Assembly (NCBI GenBank): GCA_938008575.1
Contig: CALLKB010000189.1
Coordinates: 1-23,122 of the forward strand
Direction of reading: 5' to 3'
Length of the DNA stretch: 23,122 nucleotides
Source of the DNA: an uncultured Cytophagaceae bacterium
GTDB taxonomy: Bacteria > Bacteroidota > Bacteroidia > Cytophagales > Spirosomataceae
The notes under the pieces are model-generated. The model was given only the letters and a program-made list of their open reading frames with translations. It was not told the origin of the DNA and made no database searches. The position numbers and the translations under genes are program-made. Shown in pieces: positions 16,259 through 23,122 of the stretch. Position 1 is the first letter of the stretch. Every line of letters starts with the position of its first letter.

Positions 16259-16738
16259 TTATGGGTTTACCAAAGCCAAGCTTACTTTTTTATTGCTCGC
16301 TTTGATGTAAGTTGTGCTTGTTTCCAAACTCAAGGCAGACGCCGAAGGTGTTCCAACGATATTAAATTCCAAGGTTCCGTTCGTGCCCGATGGAGCTCCT
16401 TCCGAACTAGTTAAGCCGTTTAAGGTGATTTTTTTATTGTCGGTCGATAACGTATATGTCCCTGTAAATTTACGTCCATCAAATTCTGTTAAAGAAGCCG
16501 CAGTTGAACTGGTCAAATCCAATTTGAATTGAGAATATCCTGATACCAAATTGCTTGTTGCTCCTTTCGAGTATTGAGTAACTCCGTCCCAAGTCGCTGA
16601 GCTTACGCTCCATGATTTGCTAACCAATTGCGATACCGTTGGCTGAGGTGTAGGAGCAGGATCAGAACCTGAAGAAGAACCGCAAGAGAGCAATTGAACA
16701 CTTAATAAACAAATGAGTAAGCCTTGTACGATTTTCAT
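16259..16738 (-). CDS. Small secreted lipoprotein, lipocalin-like
   Basis: A 159-residue predicted lipoprotein. The signal peptide ends in the lipobox LLSC (C19 becomes lipidated). A low-complexity linker (GSSSGSDPAPTPQPT) follows, then a compact beta-rich domain from about residue 37 with regularly spaced motifs such as WSVSSATWDGV, FKLDLTS and FTGTYTLSTDNKKITL. This arrangement is typical of the lipocalin-like lipoproteins common in Bacteroidota, for which no ligand is generally known. It is probably at the outer membrane. It is followed immediately by its own terminator, so it is likely a single-gene unit, although thiL lies just beyond. Upstream, an imperfect inverted repeat occupies 16748-16793. 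I do not recognise a specific function. Confidence 0.75.
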   Translation of the reverse strand: MKIVQGLLICLLSVQLLSCGSSSGSDPAPTPQPTVSQLVSKSWSVSSATWDGVTQYSKGATSNLVSGYSQFKLDLTSSTAASLTEFDGRKFTGTYTLSTDNKKITLNGLTSSEGAPSGTNGTLEFNIVGTPSASALSLETSTTYIKASNKKVSLALVNP

Positions 16739-16747
16739 AAAAAGATT

Positions 16748-16793
16748 CCGTTTTTCGTAAATGTAAAATTAAAAATCTTTACTAAAAAAACGG
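16748..16793. repeat. Imperfect inverted repeat between the lipoprotein and cytochrome b5-like genes
   Basis: CCGTTTTTCGTAAA (16748-16761) is nearly the reverse complement of the TTTAC...AAAAACGG stretch at 16778-16793, with a one- to two-base length difference and a 16-base A/T-rich centre. It sits about 10 bases upstream of the lipoprotein start in the 100-bp divergent gap. It may be a regulator site or only an A/T-rich coincidence. Confidence 0.3.
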
Positions 16794-16838
16794 TCTTTAA
16801 TCCTTTTTATTTAGCTTCGTAAAATAATAAACACAGTT

Positions 16839-17078
16839 TTGTCTCAAGCATTAAATTCCTACACACGATCTCAATTAGCGCTCCGAAATGGGCAAGACCG
16901 ACCTGAAATTTGGGTAGCTTTCCGTGGTTACATTTATGACATGACGAATTCCAAACTTTGGAAAAACGGAAAACACTATGAGCATTGGGCGGGTCAGGAC
17001 TTGACTTCCGAATTAGCGGATGCGCCACACAGTGAAAAAGTATTTGAAAAATTCACCCCGATTGGACTATTACAATGA
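16839..17078 (+). CDS. Cytochrome b5-like heme/steroid-binding domain protein
   Basis: A 79-residue protein consisting of one cytochrome b5-like domain: YTRSQLALRNGQDRPEIWVAFRGYIYDMT, then WKNGKHYEHWAGQDLTSELADAPHS. Two histidines at the expected family positions (the GKH region and APH) could be axial heme ligands, but the classical HPGG is not present, as is usual for the bacterial stand-alone group. The start is TTG; an upstream in-frame stop at 16812 and no ATG before the domain make it the best choice. No signal peptide is visible, so it is probably cytosolic. Its stop codon overlaps the ATG of the downstream kinase (ATGA), implying translational coupling. The role, and whether it binds heme, are unknown. 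Confidence 0.8.
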   Translation: MSQALNSYTRSQLALRNGQDRPEIWVAFRGYIYDMTNSKLWKNGKHYEHWAGQDLTSELADAPHSEKVFEKFTPIGLLQ

Positions 17079-17935
17079 TACTATTAATTGAAAGTGGTTC
17101 GACCAAAACGGCTTGGCGTTATATCACGCAGGCGAACGAGGCTTTTGAAAGTTTCCAGTCGGCAGGCATCAATCCCTATTACCAAACAACGGACGAAATT
17201 CGTGAAGCCCAAGCAGATATGCTCCAAAAAATTCGGGACATGAAGCTCCGCTTTGTCTACTATTTCGGTACAGGGATTACGGATGATTCAAAAAAAGATA
17301 TGATTAGGGCCTTGTTAACACCCGTTATCGGGGAAGCGCAACTCCGTGTTCAAAATGATTTGGTCGCTGCGGGCATATCGCTTTGTGGAGAAAAACCCGG
17401 TATCGCATGCATTCTCGGGACTGGTTCAAATTCTGGTTATTTTGAACAAGGCGAAATGCAGCATCAGGTTCCCCCACTTGGATTTTGGCTAGGTGATGAA
17501 GGAAGTGGAGGACACTTGGGCAAAAGTTTGGTATTGGCATATTTACACCATGAAATGCCTGCTGATTTACGTGGCATTTTCACCAAACGCTTCGGTGAAA
17601 TGGATCGATTAACCATACTTCAGCATGCATATAAGGGAGAATTTCCGAATCGATGGTTTGCTTCCTTTTCCAAATTCTTATTTGACCATCGGAAACATCC
17701 ATTTTGCTATCAATTGATTGAAAAATCCTTTCAATCATTTTGCGACTTGTATGTATTGAAATACCCACAATCAACTCAAGTACCGATTCACTTCACGGGT
17801 TCGGTGGCATTTTATTATGCCGATATACTTCAGCGTGTGTTAAAATCCAACCAATTGCACGTGGGAATAATTAGCGAAGGGCCAATGGCAGGATTAACGA
17901 TGTATTACAAGGAAAAACACCGAGACCTATTTTAG
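17075..17935 (+). CDS. BadF/BadG/BcrA/BcrD-type ATPase, N-acetylglucosamine-kinase-like
   Basis: A 286-residue cytosolic kinase-like protein of the ASKHA (actin/hexokinase) fold, closest to bacterial N-acetylglucosamine kinase homologues. Visible motifs are phosphate-1 ESGSTKTAW (6-14), a phosphate-2 region VQNDLVAAG, ILGTGSNSGYF, GFWLGDEGSGGHLGKSL and the adenosine-site motif FTGSVA. In phosphate-1 the usual aspartate (DSGSTKTDW or DGG.TKT) is a glutamate, and the second aspartate is an alanine. This may alter catalysis or substrate. It begins inside the stop codon of the cytochrome b5-like gene and ends just upstream of a separate promoter. Likely substrates are amino sugars from wall or glycan recycling, but this is inferred from the family only. 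Confidence 0.85.
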   Translation: MILLIESGSTKTAWRYITQANEAFESFQSAGINPYYQTTDEIREAQADMLQKIRDMKLRFVYYFGTGITDDSKKDMIRALLTPVIGEAQLRVQNDLVAAGISLCGEKPGIACILGTGSNSGYFEQGEMQHQVPPLGFWLGDEGSGGHLGKSLVLAYLHHEMPADLRGIFTKRFGEMDRLTILQHAYKGEFPNRWFASFSKFLFDHRKHPFCYQLIEKSFQSFCDLYVLKYPQSTQVPIHFTGSVAFYYADILQRVLKSNQLHVGIISEGPMAGLTMYYKEKHRDLF

Positions 17936-17953
17936 GATTTTTTCAAGAATCGC

Positions 17954-17961
17954 TACCTTTG
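17954..17961 (+). promoter_or_regulatory. Predicted -7 element of the 470-residue protein gene (TACCTTTG)
   Basis: TACCTTTG matches TAnnTTTG exactly and lies 60 bases upstream of the ATG at 18022, in the 86-bp gap after the kinase gene. A clear -33 TTG is not visible. Confidence 0.5.
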
Positions 17962-18021
17962 CATGCGAATATTTTTTAACTTGCTAATGCCTAAGCAATT
18001 CATCATCAAACCTATTCGCCG

Positions 18022-19434
18022 ATGACCTCCGTATTAAAATCCATTGGAACGAAACAAAAAGCACTTAAGATCAATTTAGATCGAAGTATCTATGGCTCTT
18101 TCGCCGAAATCGGCGCAGGGCAAGAAGTAGCAGCCAACTTTTTTAAGGCGGGCGGAGCATCAGGCACCATCGCAAAAACGATCTCAGCCTATGACATGGC
18201 CTTTTCTGACGCTATTTATGGCGAAGAAGAATCCGGCAAATATGTTTGCGAACCGCGTTTAATTAAAATGTTAAATCGCGAGTACAAATTACTACAAGTG
18301 CGTTTGACAGAAAGTGCAGCTGAGAAGCGTTTCTTCGCCTTTGCGGATACTGTTTCTGCTTTAAATTATCAGAAGACAAATGATGCCCATGGCTGGATTG
18401 GTTTACGCTTTCAATTGCGTCCAAATGGTCCCGTGAATAGTGTTGTCATCCACGTAAACATGTTGGATAATGACAATATTCTCCAACAACAAGCATTGGG
18501 AATCATTGGAGTCAATTTGATTTATGGCTGTTATTTCTACCACGAAGATCCTGAGAAATTATTGCTTTCGCTTTTAGACGACTTGTCTCGCGATCGTATT
18601 GAGATTGATATGATTCGTTTCGAGGGAGCAGATTTCAAAGAGGTGGACAATCGCTTGATGTCCTTGTATTTAGTAAAGCACGGTTACACACAGGCGGCGG
18701 TTTTCGGACCCGATGGAAATGTGATGCAACCTTATGATGCCTTAGCGAAGAAACATATCGTGGCGATTCGTGGTAGGTTTAGACCTGTGACCAACATCTT
18801 TTTAGATATGTTGAAGAAAGGTCAATCACAATTTGAACAAGAAGCAGATGTGGATGATGATAAGGTTTGTGTGTTATCGGAATTGACTTTGCGGAGTTTG
18901 GAGGATGGGACACATAACATCAATGAAAAGGATTTCTTGGACCGTGTGGACATCTTATGTTCCTTAGGCCAAACCGTTTTGATTTCCAATTTCCACGAGT
19001 ATTTCAAATTGGTTGCCTTTTTAAGTCAATTTTCTAAGCTTAAAATGGCCCTGATTATGGGTATGCCAAATCTTGAATACATCTTTGACGAGAAACATTA
19101 CACGCATTTAGAGGGCGGTATTTTAAGTGCTTTTGCGAATCTATTTGGGCATAACATCAAATTATATCTATACCCAACAATCGATGATCAAGGGGCTGTT
19201 TTGAATTTGAAATCATTCAAACCAGAAGCACACCTCAAGGGATTGTATCAATATTTGATCGACAATTCGAAGTTGGAGGACATCAAAAAATCCGACGAAA
19301 AACTAATGAACATCCGTACGGACAAGGTATTGGATATGATTCAGCAAGGCCCGGGGGAATGGGAGAAATTGGTTCCTAGTTCGGTGGCTGCGATGATTAA
19401 GGAGAATGCGTTGTTTGGATTTTCTAATCAGTAG
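18022..19434 (+). CDS. Conserved cytosolic protein of unknown function (470 residues)
   Basis: I recognise this as a widespread conserved Bacteroidota protein but know of no established function. From memory, database entries carry unhelpful labels such as 'TonB-dependent receptor' or 'nicotinate-nucleotide adenylyltransferase', which nothing in the sequence supports. There is no signal peptide, barrel signature, nucleotide-binding loop or transmembrane helix. The N-terminus has a highly patterned block, LDRSIYGSFAEIGAGQEVA then FFKAGGASGTIAKTISAYDM (about 19-60). Other notable stretches are WIGLRFQL, FEGADFKEVDNRLMSLYLVKHGYT, FGPDGNVMQPYDALAKKHIVAIRGRFRPVTN and VLSELTLRSLE. It looks like a soluble multi-domain globular protein. 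It has its own promoter match and a strong terminator, so it is a single-gene unit. Confidence 0.75.
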   Translation: MTSVLKSIGTKQKALKINLDRSIYGSFAEIGAGQEVAANFFKAGGASGTIAKTISAYDMAFSDAIYGEEESGKYVCEPRLIKMLNREYKLLQVRLTESAAEKRFFAFADTVSALNYQKTNDAHGWIGLRFQLRPNGPVNSVVIHVNMLDNDNILQQQALGIIGVNLIYGCYFYHEDPEKLLLSLLDDLSRDRIEIDMIRFEGADFKEVDNRLMSLYLVKHGYTQAAVFGPDGNVMQPYDALAKKHIVAIRGRFRPVTNIFLDMLKKGQSQFEQEADVDDDKVCVLSELTLRSLEDGTHNINEKDFLDRVDILCSLGQTVLISNFHEYFKLVAFLSQFSKLKMALIMGMPNLEYIFDEKHYTHLEGGILSAFANLFGHNIKLYLYPTIDDQGAVLNLKSFKPEAHLKGLYQYLIDNSKLEDIKKSDEKLMNIRTDKVLDMIQQGPGEWEKLVPSSVAAMIKENALFGFSNQ

Positions 19435-19440
19435 TTAGCT

Positions 19441-19483
19441 TAGCTTTGGCAAACCTTAGAGGATTGCCAAAGCTAGTGTTTTT
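19441..19483 (+). terminator. Intrinsic terminator of the 470-residue protein gene
   Basis: TAGCTTTGGCAA (19441-19452) and TTGCCAAAGCTA (19464-19475) form a perfect 12-bp stem around an 11-base loop. A GTTTTT tail follows. It begins 7 bp after the stop codon. Confidence 0.85.
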
Positions 19484-19490
19484 AAAGCAT

Positions 19491-19519
19491 AAAAAAGCCC
19501 AACCAAACGGTTGGGCTTT
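19491..19519 (-). terminator. Intrinsic terminator of carA (bidirectional potential)
   Basis: AAAGCCCAACC - AAAC - GGTTGGGCTTT is an 11-bp perfect stem with a 4-base loop. On the minus strand, six Ts follow the stem, 15-43 bases beyond the carA stop. It sits back to back with the plus-strand terminator at 19441. Confidence 0.88.
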
Positions 19520-19533
19520 CATTTTATCAGAAT

Positions 19534-20634
19534 CTACTTCAATAAATCAACAAACTGATCAAATAAGTAACGTGAATCATGCGGTCCCGGAGAAGCTTCC
19601 GGGTGATGTTGCACCGAGAATGCTTTACGACCTTTCACGCGTAAACCTTCAACCGTTTGGTCATTCAAGTTGATATGCGTTAATTCTGCTTTTTCGGAGC
19701 TCTTCAACTCATCCATTTTCACGGCAAAACCATGATTTTGGGATGTGATTTCCGAAAGTCCTGTCACAAGGTTTTTCACAGGATGATTTAATCCACGGTG
19801 GCCATTATGCATTTTATAGGTAGACAAGCCACATACTTGCGCTAAAATCTGATGTCCTAGACAAATCCCGAATACCGGTTTATCCGAAGCAAGGAATTGT
19901 GAAACTGTTTCAACGGCATAAGGCATCGTTGCGGGATCACCAGGACCATTGGATACAAAGTAGCCGTCTGGATTCCAATCCGCAATTTCAGCAAACGGTG
20001 TTTTTGCAGGGAAGACTTGTAGGTAGCAATCACGCTCCGTGAAATTCGTCAAGATGCTTTTCTTCACACCTAGGTCTAATACCGCAATTTTATACGTTGC
20101 TGATGGATTCCCTAAGAAGTAAGCTTGCTTGGTACATACTTGTGAAGACAACTCCAATCCTTCCATCGAAGGGATCTTCGCTAATTCTGCTTTCAAGGTC
20201 GCTAAATCTGAAATCTCGGAAGAAATCAAACAGTTCATCACACCTTGTGTGCGGATGTGGCGCACAAGCGCGCGCGTATCGATTCCTGAGATACCAACAA
20301 TCCCAGCATCGGCTAAATAATCTTGCAAGGATCCATCAGCTGTTGCACGAGAATGCAAGCTTGCGAATTCATTACAAACCATACCCGCAATTTGCACTTG
20401 GTTGGATTCTGCTTCCTCTTGACTGATAACTCCGTAATTACCAATGTGCGCGGTGGTGTTAATAATTACTTGGCCACTGTAGGAAGGATCCGTGTATATT
20501 TCTTGGTACCCTGTCATTCCCGTATTAAAGCAAATCTCTCCGCCATGCGTGCCAATTTTACCTAGGGCTTTGCCGTGAAAAAGGGTTCCATCTTGAAGTA
20601 AGAGTACTGCCGGTGTTGACTCTGAAACTTTCAT
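19534..20634 (-). CDS. carA: Carbamoyl-phosphate synthase small subunit CarA
   Basis: The 366-residue glutamine amidotransferase subunit of carbamoyl-phosphate synthase. It releases ammonia from glutamine for the large subunit CarB, feeding pyrimidine and arginine synthesis. The N-terminal CPSase domain has LLLQDGTLFHG, GEICFNTGMTGYQEIYTDPSY and the ISGIDTRALVRHIR motif. The C-terminal class I amidotransferase domain has SNGPGDP (228-234), the nucleophile C258 in FGICLGHQ, and H344/E346 in VQHHPEASPGP, so the catalytic triad is intact. Length is normal. carB is not in the window. The gene lies between two intrinsic terminators, so it is transcribed separately from the ribosomal genes upstream. 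Confidence 0.96.
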   Translation of the reverse strand: MKVSESTPAVLLLQDGTLFHGKALGKIGTHGGEICFNTGMTGYQEIYTDPSYSGQVIINTTAHIGNYGVISQEEAESNQVQIAGMVCNEFASLHSRATADGSLQDYLADAGIVGISGIDTRALVRHIRTQGVMNCLISSEISDLATLKAELAKIPSMEGLELSSQVCTKQAYFLGNPSATYKIAVLDLGVKKSILTNFTERDCYLQVFPAKTPFAEIADWNPDGYFVSNGPGDPATMPYAVETVSQFLASDKPVFGICLGHQILAQVCGLSTYKMHNGHRGLNHPVKNLVTGLSEITSQNHGFAVKMDELKSSEKAELTHINLNDQTVEGLRVKGRKAFSVQHHPEASPGPHDSRYLFDQFVDLLK

Positions 20635-20662
20635 AAATATTAATCAAAAATGTAAAAATCCT

Positions 20663-20696
20663 AAAAAAAGGGCTTCAACTAAACGTTGAAGCCCTT
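20663..20696 (-). terminator. Intrinsic terminator of the rpsD-rpoA-rplQ operon
   Basis: AAGGGCTTCAAC (20668-20679), a 5-base loop and GTTGAAGCCCTT (20685-20696) form a perfect 12-bp stem. On the minus strand it is followed by a run of Ts (20663-20669). It starts 24 bases after the rplQ stop codon. Confidence 0.88.
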
Positions 20697-20719
20697 CAAA
20701 AAAATCTAAGAAAAGAATC

Positions 20720-21265
20720 TTAAGCGTCTTCTCCTTTTTCTTCTGTAGGCTCCTCTGTTGCAGGTGCTTCAGGAGCATCTTCTACAACTTCAGCAGAAGG
20801 AACTTCAGCAACTGGAGCAGCTGCTACTGTTTCTTCTTTCTTAGCTCCAGCACGGCGACTACGACGAGTCTTACCAGCTTTCTCAGCAGAAGCAGCTAAC
20901 ATTGTTTCGTTGAAGTCAACTAATTCAATGAAGCAGATTTCCGCGTTATCACCAAGACGATTACCTAATTTGATAATACGTGTATAACCACCAGGACGAT
21001 TAGCAACTTTTTCAGAAACGATGCTGAACAATTCTTTGATGGCATCCTTATTTTGTAAATAAGAGAAAACCACACGACGATTGTTTGTGCTATCTGTTTT
21101 TGATTTCGTAATCATTGGCTCAATGTATTTACGCAACTCCTTTGCTTTCGCAACAGTTGTTTCGATACGTTTGTGCAAGATTAACGAAGAGGCCATATTA
21201 GATAATAAGGCTGCTCTGTGGGAAGCTGTTCTTCCTAAGTGATTGAATTTTTTACCGTGTCTCAT
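20720..21265 (-). CDS. rplQ: 50S ribosomal protein L17 with acidic C-terminal tail
   Basis: A 181-residue large-subunit protein located near the peptide exit tunnel. The first ~120 residues are the standard L17 fold: [25 protein letters not shown], then [44 protein letters not shown] and an IELV strand. A basic stretch ([12 protein letters not shown]) and about 45 residues rich in Ala, Glu, Pro and Val follow, ending in EEKGEDA. E. coli L17 has about 127 residues, so the tail is an extension; similar tails are known in Bacteroidota. It is the last gene of the operon after rpoA, with a strong terminator downstream. Confidence 0.96.
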   Translation of the reverse strand: MRHGKKFNHLGRTASHRAALLSNMASSLILHKRIETTVAKAKELRKYIEPMITKSKTDSTNNRRVVFSYLQNKDAIKELFSIVSEKVANRPGGYTRIIKLGNRLGDNAEICFIELVDFNETMLAASAEKAGKTRRSRRAGAKKEETVAAAPVAEVPSAEVVEDAPEAPATEEPTEEKGEDA

Positions 21266-21347
21266 TTTTGTATTTCGTAAGTTAAAAGCTCTTTCGAGCT
21301 GCGGTTAGTTTACGACTTGTAAACCACCTATTACTTTAGTTTAATTT

Positions 21348-22337
21348 TTAATCTTCGTCTAAGCGATATTTAGATACATCCATTCCGAACGTAAGACCTT
21401 TTTCTTCGATCAATTGTTCTAACTCGGTTAAAGACTTTTTACCAAAGTTACGGAATTTCATCATATCTGAAATCTCCAATTTCGCTAATTCTCCAAGTGT
21501 ACGAACATCAGCTGATTTTAAGCAGTTGTAAGCACGAACAGAAAGATCTAAGTCAGCTAATGAAGTCTTCAACAACTTGCGCATGTGAAGCATTTCTTCA
21601 TCAACAACGTTATCTTCTTCCGCTTTTGGCGTTTCGAACGTCATTGTTTGATCAGAGAACAACATAAAGTGTTGAATCAAGATATACGCTGCACCTTTCA
21701 ATGCATCTTCTGGGTGGATAGAACCATCCGTTTCGATATCAAGAACTAATTTCTCGTAATCTGTTTTTTGCTCTACACGTGTATTTTCAATGCTAAATTT
21801 GACATTTTTGATAGGTGTGTAGATAGAATCGATAGCAATGTGACCGAATGGAAGCTCGTTTGCACGGGGCTCATCAGCAGGTACATAACCACGACCTTTT
21901 TCGATAATCAATTCAACCTCAACTTCTTTCGAAGAATCAAGGTGGCAGATTACCAAATCAGGGTTTAAAATTGTGAAGTAAGGTGTGAATTTAGCGATGT
22001 CACCAGCAGTAATGGCTGTTTGGCCTTTTACTTTTAATGTCACTTTATTGTCTAAAATCTCTTGTGCTTTTTTGAAGCGAACTTTTTTCAAGTTTAAGAT
22101 GATTTCAGAGACATCTTCATGTACACCTTCGATAGCAGAAAACTCGTGAAGTACACCAGAAATCTTTACGCTCGTAATTGCATATCCTTCTAAAGAAGAA
22201 AGCAAGATTCTACGAAGCGCGTTACCAATGGTAACACCGTAACCTTTTTCGAGTGGCTTGAACTCAAATAACCCGTGGAAGTCTGTGGCTTTTTCCATCA
22301 CAACTTTTTCGGGCATTTGGAATGCTAATATTGACAT
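21348..22337 (-). CDS. rpoA: RNA polymerase subunit alpha
   Basis: The 329-residue alpha subunit, which dimerises to start assembly of RNA polymerase and contacts activators and upstream promoter DNA. The N-terminal domain shows [36 protein letters not shown] and [16 protein letters not shown] linker at about 235-245 ([13 protein letters not shown]) leads to the C-terminal domain: [25 protein letters not shown] and [21 protein letters not shown]. Both domains are complete and of usual length. It lies in the classical order rpsK-rpsD-rpoA-rplQ, with 69 bp to rpsD and 82 bp to rplQ. Confidence 0.98.
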   Translation of the reverse strand: MSILAFQMPEKVVMEKATDFHGLFEFKPLEKGYGVTIGNALRRILLSSLEGYAITSVKISGVLHEFSAIEGVHEDVSEIILNLKKVRFKKAQEILDNKVTLKVKGQTAITAGDIAKFTPYFTILNPDLVICHLDSSKEVEVELIIEKGRGYVPADEPRANELPFGHIAIDSIYTPIKNVKFSIENTRVEQKTDYEKLVLDIETDGSIHPEDALKGAAYILIQHFMLFSDQTMTFETPKAEEDNVVDEEMLHMRKLLKTSLADLDLSVRAYNCLKSADVRTLGELAKLEISDMMKFRNFGKKSLTELEQLIEEKGLTFGMDVSKYRLDED

Positions 22338-22406
22338 ATTTCGTAGCTTAAAATGATACTGAAAAAACGTTATTGGTACTGTTAATGTTAAGGATAATCC
22401 TAGGGA

Positions 22407-23012
22407 TTATTTAGAGTACAATTCGACAATCGCTTGCTCGTTGAAGTTCTCTGTGATTTGATCTCTTTCTGGGTAAGCCAAGAATTTACCAACCATATCA
22501 CTTTCAGACCACTCTAACCAGTTGTAACGCTTTGGAGAACGTCCAGCCAATGAGTTAGTCACAACTTCTAACGATTTTGATTTCTCACGAACACCGATCA
22601 ATTGACCTGCGCGCAAAGAGTAAGATGGCACATTTACTACTTCACCGTCTACAATGATGTGTTTGTGGATAACCAATTGGCGTGCAGCACGACGAGTCGG
22701 TGCAATTCCCAAACGATATACTGTATTATCTAAACGTGCTTCACACAATTTTAACAAGTTCTCACCTGTGATACCTTCTTTTACAGCGGCTTTGTGGAAT
22801 AGGTTCTCGAACTGACGTTCTAAGATACCGTACGTATATTTAACTTTTTGCTTCTCCTTTAATTGAACAGCATATTCAGAAACTTTTGAACGTTTCCCTT
22901 TACCGTGCATACCTGGAGCATAATTTTTGCGAGCTAATGCTTTGCTCGGACCTAAAATTGGCTCGCCGAAACGACGTGCAATCTTGGATTTTGGACCTGT
23001 GTATCTAGCCAT
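22407..23012 (-). CDS. rpsD: 30S ribosomal protein S4
   Basis: A 201-residue primary 16S rRNA-binding protein that starts small-subunit assembly. The N-terminus [19 protein letters not shown] and the [13 protein letters not shown] stretch are characteristic, and the S4 RNA-binding domain is clear: [39 protein letters not shown]. No zinc-binding cysteines are visible in the N-terminal region, so it is the C-minus form. In many bacteria S4 represses its own operon by binding mRNA. Here about 100 bp with weak hairpin potential lie upstream. Confidence 0.98.
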   Translation of the reverse strand: MARYTGPKSKIARRFGEPILGPSKALARKNYAPGMHGKGKRSKVSEYAVQLKEKQKVKYTYGILERQFENLFHKAAVKEGITGENLLKLCEARLDNTVYRLGIAPTRRAARQLVIHKHIIVDGEVVNVPSYSLRAGQLIGVREKSKSLEVVTNSLAGRSPKRYNWLEWSESDMVGKFLAYPERDQITENFNEQAIVELYSK

Positions 23013-23029
23013 TTTGTTTTTAAAGTCAA

Positions 23030-23100
23030 TGCACCTCTTATGTGCAGTGAAGTAATTAAATTGTGAAAAAAAGCGGGGGAAAATAATTACTAATTACCCC
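23030..23100 (-). other. rpsK-rpsD spacer with two weak inverted repeats
   Basis: TGCAC - 7 bases - GTGCA (23030-23046) and a GGGG...CCCC pair (23076-23100) around A/T-rich TAATTA blocks occur between the end of probable rpsK and rpsD. They might form leader structures used for S4 feedback, but the stems are short and do not match any leader I know. Confidence 0.25.
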
Positions 23101-23113
23101 TGCATAAAAATTA

Positions 23114-23122
23114 TTAAACGCG
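23114..23122 (-). CDS. rpsK: Probable last codons of ribosomal protein S11
   Basis: The final bases, read on the minus strand from the window edge, give Arg-Val-stop (CGC GTT TAA). S11 typically ends in KRRV or RRRV, and rpsK is the gene expected directly upstream of rpsD in this operon. Only two residues are visible, so the call rests on gene order. Confidence 0.45.
   Translation of the reverse strand, partial: RV

Noticed and set aside
20097..20426. 109-residue plus-strand reading frame inside carA
   Set aside because: Antisense to a complete CarA with an intact catalytic triad; no domain recognised.
1..23122. Mobile element, prophage, CRISPR array or defence island
   Set aside because: No transposase, integrase, direct-repeat array, tRNA-flanked insertion or known defence domain was seen; the SNF2 gene stands alone without restriction or nuclease partners.

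Overview
The window is a gene-dense stretch of ordinary chromosome from a member of the Bacteroidota, most likely a Cytophagales-type freshwater or soil bacterium. This placement is an inference from three things. Most start codons lack Shine-Dalgarno sequences. The Bacteroidota promoter motif TAnnTTTG occurs upstream of many genes. The gene content (two-cysteine LptD, amidase plus MCE protein, lipocalin-like lipoprotein, PAP2_C protein, BadF-type kinase) is typical of the group. There are no rRNA or tRNA genes, insertion sequences, prophage or CRISPR array. No gene-free gap exceeds about 110 bp.

Layout: (1) 1-616, the 3' end of ribD (reductase domain). (2) 593-2695, a divergent manganese pair, mntH (-) and mntR (+), around a compact regulatory region with a DtxR-like operator and good promoter matches. 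(3) 2687-5623, a large SNF2-family helicase. (4) 5721-8320, a minus-strand operon of periplasmic amidase, MlaD/MCE protein and prmA, closed by an intrinsic terminator. (5) 8409-11126, lptD on the plus strand, divergent from the amidase. (6) 11123-12466, an envelope-targeted msrA (-) and a sphingomyelin-synthase-like PAP2_C membrane protein (+). (7) 12455-16738, a minus-strand group: a lipoprotein, its terminator, thiL, wbqC and a large membrane CapD/FlaA1-type nucleotide-sugar dehydratase. (8) 16839-17935, a cytochrome b5-like small protein overlapping a BadF-type kinase. (9) 18022-19434, a single-gene unit for a conserved cytosolic protein of unknown function. (10) 19534-23122, carA, then the alpha ribosomal-protein operon end: rplQ, rpoA, rpsD and the last codons of what is probably rpsK.

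Much of the middle concerns the cell envelope: peptidoglycan cleavage, lipid transport, LPS insertion, surface sugar synthesis and possibly sphingolipid head groups. The rest is housekeeping (riboflavin, thiamine, pyrimidine/arginine, translation and transcription) plus metal homeostasis.

I found no clear new defence or mobile system. The points most worth a second look are: an LptD whose mature form has exactly two cysteines, matching one E. coli inter-domain disulfide; a sphingomyelin-synthase-like enzyme; an intrinsic terminator abutting the thiL start codon with no alternative promoter in sight; four tail-to-tail gene pairs whose coding ends overlap; and an uncharacterised 470-residue protein with its own promoter and terminator.
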